Source: an uncultured Clostridia bacterium (lineage in GTDB: Bacteria > Bacillota > Clostridia > Oscillospirales > CAG-272). Taken from it: a stretch of 6,884 nt of DNA. The notes beneath the pieces were generated by a model that had not been told where the DNA came from, did no database searches, and saw only the letters and a program-made list of their open reading frames with translations. The position numbers and the translations under genes were made by a program. The stretch's first letter is position 1. Each line of letters opens with the position of its first letter. Below are positions 1-6,884 of this stretch, piece after piece. The stretch is from the NCBI GenBank assembly GCA_947306035.1, contig CAMZFG010000043.1:1-6884 (forward strand), written 5' to 3'.

Positions 1-2
1 TC

Positions 3-800
3 TCCGTCAATAAAATGCTGACAGCCGAGTGCTACAAGCAGCGCATGGAACGGGGCCTTTCCTTCCTTGAATTCAACTACATGATCATGCAGTCCTACGA
101 CTTCTACTACCTGTTCCGGCACTACGACTGCAACCTGCAGTTCGGCGGCGACGACCAATGGAGCAATATGCTCGGCGGCACCGAACTGATCCGCAAAAAA
201 CTCGGCAAAGACGCGCATGCCATGACCATTACTCTCCTGACCGACGCGCAGGGCAAAAAAATGGGCAAGACCGCGGGCAACGCCGTGTGGCTCGACCCCG
301 ACAAGACCAGCCCCTACGACTTTTATCAGTACTGGCGCAACGTGGGCGACGCGGACGTGCTCAAGTGCATCCGCATGCTGACCTTCCTGCCCCTTGAGCA
401 GATCAACGAGATGGACACCTGGCAGGGCGAGCAACTCAACCGCGCCAAAGAGATACTCGCCTTCGAGCTGACCAAACTGGTGCACGGCGAAGAGGAAGCC
501 AAAAAAGCCGAGGCGGGCGCCAAGTCGCTGTTCGGCGCGGGCGCGGACGCCGAGATACCAACCGCCAAACTGACTGAGGCCGACCTTGTTGACGGCGCGG
601 CGGACATCATCACCCTGCTCGTCCGGGCCGAACTCGTCGCCTCGCGTTCCGAGGGCCGGCGCACCGTGGAACAGGGCGGTGCCACCGTCGACGGTGAAAA
701 AGTGACCGATTTTCGCCAAACGTTCACGCGCGAAGCCCTGCAAAAAGGCGTGCTGGTCAAGCGCGGCAAAAAGAACTTCCGCCGCGTCGTTCTGAAATGA
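3..800 (+). CDS. tyrS: Tyrosyl-tRNA synthetase, C-terminal part (5' end outside window)
   Basis: Class I aminoacyl-tRNA synthetase that activates tyrosine with ATP and charges tRNA-Tyr in the cytoplasm. The frame is open to the left edge, so the ATG at 15 is internal. By comparison with Bacillus TyrS, roughly the first 145 residues, including the HIGH motif, are missing. Visible family signatures are the tyrosine-binding stretch NYMIMQSYDF (nt 75-104), LQFGGDDQWSN matching the family GGSDQW motif, and KMGKT (nt 258-272), the form of KMSKS found in TyrS enzymes (KFGKT in Bacillus and E. coli). An S4 RNA-binding domain fills about the last 65 residues (LLVRAELVASRSEGRR onward), ending normally with FRRVVLK and TGA. 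A strong terminator follows 6 bases later, so this is the last gene of its transcript. Any T-box leader or promoter would lie outside the window. The identity is secure; TyrS is distinguished from TrpS by the S4 domain and the GGDDQW region. Confidence 0.96.
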   Translation, partial: SVNKMLTAECYKQRMERGLSFLEFNYMIMQSYDFYYLFRHYDCNLQFGGDDQWSNMLGGTELIRKKLGKDAHAMTITLLTDAQGKKMGKTAGNAVWLDPDKTSPYDFYQYWRNVGDADVLKCIRMLTFLPLEQINEMDTWQGEQLNRAKEILAFELTKLVHGEEEAKKAEAGAKSLFGAGADAEIPTAKLTEADLVDGAADIITLLVRAELVASRSEGRRTVEQGGATVDGEKVTDFRQTFTREALQKGVLVKRGKKNFRRVVLK

Positions 801-806
801 CCGATC

Positions 807-836
807 AAAAAGCCCCTGCCGCGGCAGGGGCTTTTT
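807..836. terminator. Bidirectional intrinsic terminator between tyrS and the yitT-like gene
   Basis: This is a perfect 30-base inverted repeat. The arm AAAAAGCCCCTGCCG (807-821) is followed at once by its reverse complement (822-836). The GC-rich core is flanked by A5 on one side and T5 on the other, so a U tract follows the hairpin in either direction. It starts 6 bases after the tyrS stop and lies 12 bases past the stop of the convergent minus-strand gene, as expected for a terminator serving both. Confidence 0.93.
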
Positions 837-848
837 CTTATGCTTTTT

Positions 849-1721
849 TCATTTGGCTTCGTCGCTTTTGCGCCACCGGAAGTTGCCGCGCACGCCCATC
901 ACCTTGGAGTAGTAGACGAACGTGTCGGGATACGCTTTGATGATCTTCAAAAACTCCGGCACTTGCCGCGCGTTGACGATGGAAACGATGATGTGCGACT
1001 CCTCGTCGGTGTACATGCCTTTGCTCGCCACCACCGTGGCGCCGTGCTTGAGTTTGTGGATGATGTCGTCTTTGAGCGCTTCGGGATCGTTGGTCACGAT
1101 CTTGAACTCGATGGCGTCGCGGCTGTCCTTCATAATGAGGTTGACGCCCCACTCGAACACGAACATCTGCACCACGGAGAGCAGCACGCTGTTGATGCTG
1201 TGATACACGAAGAACGACAGGCCGATGATGACGTAACAAAGAACGGCAATGATGCGCTCGACGTTGATGTAGGTGCTGCGTTTGTGTATGATGCAGGCGA
1301 TGATGTCAACGCCGCCCGTCGAGGCGCCGAGGCGGATCATGATGCCCGTTCGCACGCCGAGCAGAAGCCCGGAGAAAATGGCCGCGAGCAGGCGCTCGTT
1401 TTCCGCCGCGTACTGGTAAAAGCCGACGGTGCCGAGCACCCAGATCAGACCCGACGAAAGCACCGTGAACAGCACGGTATAGGCGACGTATTTCTTATCG
1501 AGAAAGAACAGCGCGATGATGAGCAGCGGAATGTTGAGGATCATGTAGTAAATACCCGCGCTCCACCCCGTCATTTGCTGCAGCATGGTGGCAATGCCGT
1601 CCACGCCGCTCGGCGCGAAACTGTTGTTATAAACGAAAACGTGCAGGGTGAACGCGGAGATCGCCGCCGCCAGCACGGTAAAGCCGATCTCAGCGAGCAC
1701 TTTGACTGCGGTCTTTTTCAT
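849..1721 (-). CDS. YitT-family (DUF161/DUF2179) integral membrane protein
   Basis: A 290-residue multi-pass membrane protein with the two-part YitT architecture. About 200 N-terminal residues hold several hydrophobic helices (five or six by eye). They carry typical family motifs: FAPSGVDGIATML near residues 35-47, ILNIPLLIIALF near 61-72, and RLGASTGGVDIIACII near 130-145. A soluble C-terminal DUF2179 domain follows (about residues 203-282), from AIEFKIVTNDPEALKDDI to VMGVRGNFRWRK; this domain type has a small ligand-binding-like fold. I chose the ATG at 1721, which is preceded by GGGGAG with a 6-base spacer and gives a Lys-rich cytoplasmic start (MKKTAVKV). An in-frame ATG at 1754 would overlap the upstream gene. 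It is the last gene of the prfB operon, 20 bases after the transglutaminase-like gene. The substrate of YitT proteins is not established; transport is often assumed. Family assignment is strong, function unknown. Confidence 0.92.
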   Translation of the reverse strand: MKKTAVKVLAEIGFTVLAAAISAFTLHVFVYNNSFAPSGVDGIATMLQQMTGWSAGIYYMILNIPLLIIALFFLDKKYVAYTVLFTVLSSGLIWVLGTVGFYQYAAENERLLAAIFSGLLLGVRTGIMIRLGASTGGVDIIACIIHKRSTYINVERIIAVLCYVIIGLSFFVYHSINSVLLSVVQMFVFEWGVNLIMKDSRDAIEFKIVTNDPEALKDDIIHKLKHGATVVASKGMYTDEESHIIVSIVNARQVPEFLKIIKAYPDTFVYYSKVMGVRGNFRWRKSDEAK

Positions 1722-1727
1722 GGCATA

Positions 1728-1733
1728 CTCCCC
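1728..1733 (-). promoter_or_regulatory. Ribosome binding site of the YitT-family gene
   Basis: On the minus strand this reads GGGGAG, 6 bases before the ATG at 1721. It decides against the longer in-frame start at 1754, which would lie inside the preceding gene. Confidence 0.75.
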
Positions 1734-1741
1734 GGCCGTCG

Positions 1742-3121
1742 TCAGGCCGCGCACTCGAGCAAAACAAAATCTTTATCGTTGGGGCTGGAGGCGGCGGCAA
1801 AGGATATCTTGCCGTCGGCGATCTCGTAAAGTCCGTAAATACTGCGCCCCGCCGCGCCCAGGTTCGGCGCGCGGGTATAGACCATCAGCCCCGTGGTCAG
1901 ATCGCGGGCGTAAATGGTGTTGCCCGAATTGTAATAGAGTTTGTTGCCGGAAACGATAACGCCCGAATAGCACCCGGGATAGTAGCCCGTAGTGCCCGCC
2001 ATCCAGTAGCCGCCCGTGATGTCGTACAGCGGCTCCATGTTCATGACGTCGGTGCCGGAATAGATCACGCCGCGCGCCACGCGATTGTCCTCTTCCACGG
2101 GCAGGGCGGCATAGTACGTGTTGCCCGCCTTGATCAGCGGCGACAGGGTGTTGCGCCAGATCGCGGCGTCGTATTTGGTGTTGGTCGCGTCTTTGCAGGT
2201 CGTCCAGTCGCGGTGACCGTCCGCTTTGTCCGCGTCAATGCCGGAAAGGCCGTTGCCGCTTTGCAGAAAATAGTTGTAACTGATAAAGGTATCAATGCTC
2301 ATGCAGTCGTCCCAGGTCACGTCCATGTGGTACCATTGCCCGTCGACCTGCACCAGGTTCCAGGCGTGGTTCATGACCTCGCTGGTCACGGGAATGGACT
2401 TGACGCCGAGTTCCCCGGCCGCCGCGATGAAGGCCAGCATATAGGCCTGGCAAACGCCCGTTTTCTCGGTGAAGAACGTATAAGCGTCGCGAATGGTCAG
2501 GGTGTGATCGTAGGTGTAATTCCTGACGAAATAGTTATGCAGATACAGCACTTTTTCAAAATCCGTCGCGCCCGCCGGCACGCCCGCGGTGATCTCGTCC
2601 AGTTTTTGCTGATAGGTGGCGCGCATCGTCGCGACCTGCGAGGCGCTGTAAAGGTACTGCGGCACGTATTTGGATGGGTTGCCCGCAAACGTGCCGATCG
2701 AATACTCCAGCCCCACGTAGAAGAATTCGGGGTGCGAAAAACGCACCTGATTGATGGCGGCGTCCGTCGCCGAACGGGTCAGGTGGAACGAGGAAATGTC
2801 GATCTCGGCGTTCATATTGGCAAGGCCCGTGCAAATGGCGTTTTCCAGCGCGGGGTCAAGCTCTTCGGAAAGGTCGTAGTTGGCATAGGCGTTGCCCGTC
2901 TCCACCGGGCGCGCCCTGGAGCCGCCCGCCGCGCCTTCGCCGTCCGTCAGGTCTCCGCCCGCCGAAATGGCGACCATTTTGTCGCCGATCACGCCTGCCG
3001 CCTGCCGCACCGTAGCGGTCATGCGGCTGAGGTCGGGCATCACGCCCTGCCGCCACAGGCAGAACGTCGAGAGCATGGCAAACAGCAGCACCGACGCCAG
3101 CGTGCGCAAAAACATTTTCAT
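1742..3121 (-). CDS. Secreted or membrane-anchored transglutaminase-like protein
   Basis: A 459-residue protein. The N-terminus MKMFLRTLASVLLFAMLSTF is a signal peptide or uncleaved signal anchor, followed by a Gly/Ala/Asp-rich linker (about residues 50-75). A transglutaminase-core domain spans roughly residues 185-275. The papain-like triad is visible: Cys224 in TGVCQAYMLAF (codon 2452-2450), His252 in MNHAWNLVQVDGQWYH, and Asp267 in HMDVTWDD. The domain is preceded by DFEKVLYLHNYFVRNYTYD, typical of bacterial members. The last 130 or so residues contain beta-strand-like segments (GVIYSGTDVMNMEPLYDI, SGNKLYYNSGNTIYARDLTT, IYGLYEIADGKISFAA) resembling blades of a partial beta-propeller. The ATG at 3121 has an ideal AAGGAGG, 9 bases upstream; a longer in-frame start at 3166 lacks one and would hide the signal sequence. 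Bacterial relatives include proteases and cross-linking enzymes, so neither activity nor substrate can be named. Action outside the membrane is inferred from the signal sequence. Confidence 0.87.
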   Translation of the reverse strand: MKMFLRTLASVLLFAMLSTFCLWRQGVMPDLSRMTATVRQAAGVIGDKMVAISAGGDLTDGEGAAGGSRARPVETGNAYANYDLSEELDPALENAICTGLANMNAEIDISSFHLTRSATDAAINQVRFSHPEFFYVGLEYSIGTFAGNPSKYVPQYLYSASQVATMRATYQQKLDEITAGVPAGATDFEKVLYLHNYFVRNYTYDHTLTIRDAYTFFTEKTGVCQAYMLAFIAAAGELGVKSIPVTSEVMNHAWNLVQVDGQWYHMDVTWDDCMSIDTFISYNYFLQSGNGLSGIDADKADGHRDWTTCKDATNTKYDAAIWRNTLSPLIKAGNTYYAALPVEEDNRVARGVIYSGTDVMNMEPLYDITGGYWMAGTTGYYPGCYSGVIVSGNKLYYNSGNTIYARDLTTGLMVYTRAPNLGAAGRSIYGLYEIADGKISFAAASSPNDKDFVLLECAA

Positions 3122-3130
3122 GTGGTCTGT

Positions 3131-3137
3131 CCTCCTT
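3131..3137 (-). promoter_or_regulatory. Ribosome binding site of the transglutaminase-like gene
   Basis: On the minus strand this is AAGGAGG, a full match to the anti-Shine-Dalgarno sequence, 9 bases before the ATG at 3121. It fixes the start at a signal-peptide-like N-terminus rather than at the in-frame ATG at 3166. Confidence 0.85.
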
Positions 3138-3165
3138 GCGCCCCACGGGGGGCTTTCGGGTATCA

Positions 3166-3181
3166 CGCCGCAAAAGCGGCG
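3166..3181 (-). other. Short GC hairpin in the intergenic gap of the prfB operon
   Basis: The arms CGCCGC and GCGGCG form a perfect 6-bp stem around an A4 loop (T4 on the minus strand). It lies a few bases after the stop of the 123-residue gene and before the transglutaminase-like gene. No T tract follows on the minus strand, so it is not a standard intrinsic terminator. It could stabilise or help process the mRNA, or be a chance product of high GC. Confidence 0.4.
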
Positions 3182-3187
3182 GCGGGT

Positions 3188-3559
3188 TTACTGAAAATCG
3201 GCCTCGGTGGCGTCTTCGTCGCGGGGGATCTCGCGGCGCACGGCGGGCGTGTCTTCGTACTCGTCGTCGCGCTGACCGCCCAGCACGCTGCGCACGCGCA
3301 GTTCGGCCTCGCGGCTCTCTTCCTCGTCAAACAGCTCTTCGGGCTCCTCGTTCGCGGCGGCCTCGGCCTGCTCCTTTTTGCGTTCCCGCTCCAGCACCAG
3401 CAGCGCGCCCACGGTGCCCTCGGCGGCGGCAAACACCAGCATGGCCTGCAAGAGACTCTTTTTGCGCACGGCCAGCACGAGGAAAGTAAAGACCAACGAG
3501 ATGGCCGAGATCAGCATGGAGATGCCGAGGTTTTCTTTGATGCGTTGAGACAGTTTCAT
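3188..3559 (-). CDS. Hypothetical small membrane protein with acidic tail
   Basis: A 123-residue protein that I do not recognise. Two hydrophobic segments are visible: residues about 11-31 (LGISMLISAISLVFTFLVLAV) and about 36-56 (LLQAMLVFAAAEGTVGALLVL). They are joined by the short basic turn RKK. A charged stretch follows (ERERKKEQAEAAANEEPEEL), probably helical, then a strongly acidic tail ending REIPRDEDATEADFQ. Basic residues on both sides of the helices leave topology uncertain; a helical hairpin with both ends in the cytoplasm is plausible. The start is secure: AAGGAGG lies 7 bases before the ATG and abuts the prfB stop codon. The 14-base gap to prfB suggests coupled translation. No catalytic motif is visible. 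A role as a membrane adaptor or assembly factor would be a guess. Confidence 0.82.
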   Translation of the reverse strand: MKLSQRIKENLGISMLISAISLVFTFLVLAVRKKSLLQAMLVFAAAEGTVGALLVLERERKKEQAEAAANEEPEELFDEEESREAELRVRSVLGGQRDDEYEDTPAVRREIPRDEDATEADFQ

Positions 3560-3566
3560 AGCGGTT

Positions 3567-3573
3567 CCTCCTT
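3567..3573 (-). promoter_or_regulatory. Ribosome binding site of the 123-residue membrane protein gene
   Basis: On the minus strand this is AAGGAGG, 7 bases before the ATG at 3559 and abutting the prfB TAA stop (3576-3574). A ribosome ending on prfB would sit directly over it, which favours translational coupling. The 10-mer GGAGGAACCG here also occurs at the prfB start. Confidence 0.8.
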
Positions 3574-4686
<1,113 letters not shown>

Positions 4687-4691
4687 AACGG

Positions 4692-4700
4692 TTCCTCCCC
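4692..4700 (-). promoter_or_regulatory. Ribosome binding site selecting the prfB TTG start
   Basis: On the minus strand this reads GGGGAGGAA. GGAGG (4698-4694) ends 7 bases before TTG at 4686. No ATG lies at a suitable distance, so it supports a TTG start, and the resulting residue numbering matches E. coli RF2 almost exactly. Confidence 0.78.
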
Positions 4701-4718
4701 AAAGGTCTCTTTTTGTAC

Positions 4719-4732
4719 GCCCGCGCGCGGGC
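4719..4732 (-). promoter_or_regulatory. GC-rich palindrome in the prfB 5' leader
   Basis: The sequence GCCCGCGCGCGGGC is a perfect 14-base palindrome. It can be extended in RNA by a U-G wobble and two A-U pairs on the minus strand. It lies between the predicted transcription start (about 4747) and the ribosome site, so it would form a hairpin in the leader. No U tract follows, so it is not a terminator. Role unknown. Confidence 0.45.
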
Positions 4733-4743
4733 ATACTGCTCTC

Positions 4744-4782
4744 ATTATAAGATATTATACTCTTTTTTAAGCGGTTTGACAA
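4744..4782 (-). promoter_or_regulatory. Sigma-A promoter of the prfB operon with tandem -10 boxes
   Basis: On the minus strand, -35 TTGTCA (4782-4777, five of six consensus bases) is separated by exactly 17 bases from a perfect -10 TATAAT (4759-4754). A second perfect TATAAT (4749-4744) lies 10 bases downstream but has no convincing -35 box. Transcription is expected to start near 4747. AT-rich sequence here contrasts with the GC-rich surroundings. It would drive prfB and the three genes behind it. Confidence 0.88.
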
Positions 4783-4796
4783 GAGGGAGCGGCGTT

Positions 4797-4810
4797 GTTT
4801 TTGCAAAAAC
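4797..4810. repeat. Perfect AT-rich palindrome upstream of the prfB promoter
   Basis: GTTTTTGCAAAAAC is a 14-base perfect palindrome centred about 57 bases upstream of the predicted prfB start, between the serA terminator and the -35 box. It could be a regulator site, an UP-element-like A/T tract, or part of the terminator region. No known operator is recognised. Confidence 0.4.
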
Positions 4811-4814
4811 GCAA

Positions 4815-4842
4815 AAAAAGAGCCCCGTTCGGGGCTCTTTTT
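4815..4842. terminator. Intrinsic terminator of the serC-serA operon
   Basis: The arms AAAAAGAGCCCC (4815-4826) and GGGGCTCTTTTT (4831-4842) enclose a four-base loop. On the minus strand the hairpin is followed by T7 (positions 4819-4813), directly after the serA stop at 4856. The plus strand also shows T5, so it is formally bidirectional, but no plus-strand gene ends here. It insulates the prfB promoter from serA transcription. Confidence 0.92.
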
Positions 4843-4855
4843 CAAAACGGATCGT

Positions 4856-6022
4856 TCAGAAATTGATGACGCGCACGCGCAAAACGCCCTCGATGGCGTT
4901 GATGGCCCGGAGAATTTCGTCGTCTACCGCGCTGTTGACGTCGATCATGGCGTAGGCGTATTCGCCGCGCGATTTGCTGAGCATGTTCTCAATGTTGATG
5001 CGCTTTTCCGAGAACGCGCCCGCGAGATGGGTCAGCACGGCCGGCACGTTTGCGTGCATCACGCAGATGCGCACCGCGCCCGAGGCGGGCATGGAGATGT
5101 TGGGGTAGTTGACGCTGTTGCGAATGTTGCCGTAGCGCAGGTAATCGTCAAGTTCGTCGGCGGCCATCACGGCGCAATGGTCTTCCGATTCTTCGGTCGA
5201 AGCGCCGAGGTGCGGAATGACCAAAGCCCCCGGAATATCCACGGTCTCCTCGGTCGGAAAGTCGGTGACGTAGGCCGAGACCTTGCCGCTTGCCATAGCG
5301 GCGCGCAGGTCGGCGGCGTTGACCAGTTCGGCTCTCGCCAGGTTGATGATCTTGACGCCGTCGCGCATTTCGGCAATGGTCGAGGCGTTGATCATGCCCT
5401 TCGTCTTATCGGTGGCGGGCACGTGCAGCGTGATGTAGTCGGCGTTGGCGTACACCTCTTCGTAAGACGCGGCTTTTTTGACGTGGTGGTTGAGGTTCCA
5501 GGCGCTCTCGACAGAGAGGAACGGGTCGCAGCCGATCACGTTCATGCCGAGATGCACCGCCACGTTGGCGACCATGCCGCCGATCGCGCCGAGGCCGATG
5601 ACGCCGAGCGTTTTGCCCTGCAGCTCGGTGCCGGCGAACTGCGATTTGCCCGCCTCGACCTGCTTGGCCACGTCAGCGGTCCCCGCCAGCGAACGGGCCC
5701 AGATGATGCCGTCGACCACGCGCCGCGCGGCCAAAAACAGCGCGCACAGCGTCAGTTCCTTCACGCCGTTGGCGTTGGCGCCGGGCGTGTTGAAGACCAC
5801 GATGCCCTCTTTGGTGCACTTGTCGATCGGAATGTTGTTGACGCCCGCGCCCGCACGGGCGATGGCCAGCAGTTCGGGGCCGAAGGTCATATCGTGCATT
5901 TTGGCGGAGCGCACCATGATGCCCTCGGGGTTCTCCACGTCGGTACCGTAGCGGTACACGGTGGGATCGAGGCGATCGGTGCCGATCTTGGCGATCTTAT
6001 TGAGCAGCAATATGTTTTTCAT
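4856..6022 (-). CDS. serA: D-3-phosphoglycerate dehydrogenase, short form with ACT domain
   Basis: Oxidises 3-phosphoglycerate to 3-phosphohydroxypyruvate with NAD, the first committed step of serine synthesis in the cytoplasm. The 388-residue protein shows the D-2-hydroxyacid dehydrogenase fold. The substrate-domain motif ARAGAGVNNIPI is at about 56-66, the nucleotide-binding GLGAIG at 143-148 with Asp166 after the second strand (fits NAD rather than NADP), and the catalytic residues are Arg230 (NLARAEL), Glu258 (DFPTEE) and His271 (PHLGASTEES). Residues about 317-388 form an ACT domain, the usual site of serine feedback control. The extra ASB domain found in Bacillus-type SerA of about 525 residues is absent. 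The ATG at 6022 is 4 bases after the serC stop, and its ribosome site AAAGGG lies inside the serC end, so the two are probably translationally coupled. Other 2-hydroxyacid dehydrogenases are possible by fold, but the serC neighbour and ACT domain make SerA very likely. Confidence 0.95.
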   Translation of the reverse strand: MKNILLLNKIAKIGTDRLDPTVYRYGTDVENPEGIMVRSAKMHDMTFGPELLAIARAGAGVNNIPIDKCTKEGIVVFNTPGANANGVKELTLCALFLAARRVVDGIIWARSLAGTADVAKQVEAGKSQFAGTELQGKTLGVIGLGAIGGMVANVAVHLGMNVIGCDPFLSVESAWNLNHHVKKAASYEEVYANADYITLHVPATDKTKGMINASTIAEMRDGVKIINLARAELVNAADLRAAMASGKVSAYVTDFPTEETVDIPGALVIPHLGASTEESEDHCAVMAADELDDYLRYGNIRNSVNYPNISMPASGAVRICVMHANVPAVLTHLAGAFSEKRINIENMLSKSRGEYAYAMIDVNSAVDDEILRAINAIEGVLRVRVINF

Positions 6023-6026
6023 CGTC

Positions 6027-6884
6027 TTACCCTTTCGGATTTTCGTTTGCGAATTTCTTCATGAAGTCGACCAGTTTGACCACGCCTTCGTAGGGCATGG
6101 CGTTGTAGATGGAAGCGCGCATGCCGCCCACCGAGCGGTGGCCCTTGAGGTTTTTCAGCCCCTCGGCCGCGGCCGCGGCGGCAAACTTTTTGTCAAGGTC
6201 GGCGTTGCCCGTGACGAAGGTCACGTTCATCATCGAGCGGCTGTCTTTCAGCACCGGCGCGATGTAGTAGTCCTGGCTGTCGAGGTAATCGTACAGCAGC
6301 GCGGCTTTCTTCTCGTTGCGGGCCTTCATCTCGGTAAGGCCGCCGATGGAGAGCAGCCACTCGCACACCAGTTTCAGCATATAGATGCTGTAGCAGGGCG
6401 GCGTGTTGTACATCGAGCCGTTCTCGGCCATGGTCTTCCACTCCAGCATGGTGGGCATTTTGGGGTCGGCGTATTCCAGCAGATCTTCGCGCACGATGAC
6501 CACGGTCACGCCCGCGGGCGCCATGTTCTTCTGCGCGCCGGCATAGATCACGCCGAAGCGGGTGACGTCGACCGGCTCCGAAAGGATGCAGGAAGACATA
6601 TCCGCCACCAGCGGGATATCGCCCGTATCCGGCACGGCCGGGTAGCGGGTGCCGTAGATGGTGTTGTTGTAGCAAATGTGCACGTAGGCCGCGTCGGGGC
6701 GGAACATATCGCGCGTAAGTGCCGGAACGTGGTTGAAAACGTCGTCTTTCGTGGTGGCGGCACAGCGCACGTCAAAGCCCATTTTCTCCGCCTCTTTGAA
6801 GGCCTTGCCCGAGAACTGACCCGACACGACGTAGTCGGCTTTGCCCGTGCGGCCGATCAGGTTCAGCGGCACGGCGGCAAACTG
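6027..6884 (-). CDS. serC: Phosphoserine aminotransferase, C-terminal part (5' end outside window)
   Basis: PLP-dependent class V (fold type I) aminotransferase that converts 3-phosphohydroxypyruvate and glutamate to phosphoserine and 2-oxoglutarate, the second step of serine synthesis. The frame runs off the right edge (reading QFAAVPLNLIGRTGKADYVV), so the GTG at 6872 is internal and roughly 75-80 N-terminal residues are missing. The PLP-binding lysine is in YAGAQKNMAPAGVTVVIVRE (Lys codon 6530-6528), preceded by the cofactor-contacting Asp in VADMSSCILSEPVDVTRFG. The C-terminal SerC signature GHRSVGGMRASIYNAMP is intact. A run of alanines (FAAAAAAEGL, near 6165-6186) lies in a variable stretch. 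Four bases separate its TAA stop from serA, giving an order serC then serA on one transcript. The promoter is outside the window. Confidence 0.96.
   Translation of the reverse strand, partial: QFAAVPLNLIGRTGKADYVVSGQFSGKAFKEAEKMGFDVRCAATTKDDVFNHVPALTRDMFRPDAAYVHICYNNTIYGTRYPAVPDTGDIPLVADMSSCILSEPVDVTRFGVIYAGAQKNMAPAGVTVVIVREDLLEYADPKMPTMLEWKTMAENGSMYNTPPCYSIYMLKLVCEWLLSIGGLTEMKARNEKKAALLYDYLDSQDYYIAPVLKDSRSMMNVTFVTGNADLDKKFAAAAAAEGLKNLKGHRSVGGMRASIYNAMPYEGVVKLVDFMKKFANENPKG
6030..6035 (-). promoter_or_regulatory. Ribosome binding site of serA, within the end of serC
   Basis: On the minus strand AAAGGG lies 7 bases before the serA ATG at 6022, overlapping the last codons of serC (its TAA is 6029-6027). 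Initiation therefore depends on sequence crossed by ribosomes finishing serC. Confidence 0.65.

Noticed and set aside
1722..1754. Longer start of the YitT gene at 1754, overlapping the transglutaminase-like stop.
   Set aside because: The internal ATG at 1721 has a proper GGGGAG at 6 bases and a typical basic N-terminus; the extension MRGLTTAGEYA looks non-coding.
840..1829. Plus-strand open frame of 329 codons opposite the YitT-family gene.
   Set aside because: Antisense shadow; it starts right after the terminator with no ribosome site, and its product is rich in His, Asp and Arg without a family signature.
3052..3070. Possible lipoprotein cysteine in the transglutaminase-like protein (LSTFC).
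   Set aside because: The residue before Cys is Phe, not the small residue required by a lipobox, so lipidation is not supported.
4687..4845. N-terminal extension of RF2 from the ATG at 4845.
   Set aside because: It would start upstream of the promoter, inside the preceding terminator, and add 53 residues absent from RF2 proteins. The TTG at 4686 gives near-identical motif numbering to E. coli RF2.
5027..6064. Plus-strand open frame of 345 codons opposite serA.
   Set aside because: Antisense shadow produced by GC-biased third positions of serA; repetitive His/Val/Gly/Asp content and no motif.
6165..6186. GCC/GCG-rich simple repeat within serC.
   Set aside because: It encodes a short alanine run in a variable surface region and stays in frame; a low-complexity coding stretch rather than a separate element.

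Overview
The window looks like ordinary chromosomal DNA from a GC-rich member of the Clostridia (Firmicutes), possibly an uncultured gut lineage. This placement is an inference. It rests on the strong AGGAGG-type ribosome binding sites, a near-consensus sigma-A promoter, a YitT-family protein, a short ACT-domain SerA of the kind I associate with Clostridia, and a TyrS with GGDDQW and KMGKT motifs. There are no mobile elements, CRISPR arrays, rRNA or tRNA genes. No non-coding stretch exceeds about 170 bases.

Layout. (1) Positions 3-800, plus strand: the C-terminal two thirds of tyrosyl-tRNA synthetase, running in from the left edge. It ends at a strong bidirectional terminator (807-836) shared with the convergent operon that follows. 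(2) Positions 849 to about 4750, minus strand, read right to left: a probable four-gene operon made of prfB (release factor 2), a 123-residue two-helix membrane protein with an acidic tail, a secreted or membrane-anchored transglutaminase-like protein, and a YitT-family membrane protein. One promoter with a perfect TATAAT box (4754-4759) lies upstream of prfB. Genes are separated by 14, 66 and 20 bases, and each has its own Shine-Dalgarno sequence. (3) Positions 4856-6884, minus strand: serA and serC (5' end outside the window), the first two enzymes of phosphorylated serine biosynthesis. They are 4 bases apart and end in a second two-way terminator (4815-4842).

How the genes work together. 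SerA oxidises 3-phosphoglycerate and SerC transaminates the product, so the pair makes phosphoserine. TyrS and RF2 are housekeeping translation factors. The three genes downstream of prfB all encode membrane or envelope proteins of unknown substrate. Their co-transcription with a release factor is the least expected arrangement here, though it may simply be a housekeeping promoter carrying neighbouring genes.

Points of interest: prfB is one uninterrupted frame without the programmed +1 frameshift that many bacteria use to autoregulate RF2, and it seems to start at TTG. Its leader holds a GC-rich perfect palindrome and an alternative in-frame AUG. The transglutaminase has an intact Cys-His-Asp triad and a propeller-like C-terminal region. 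I found no convincing evidence for a wholly new system.
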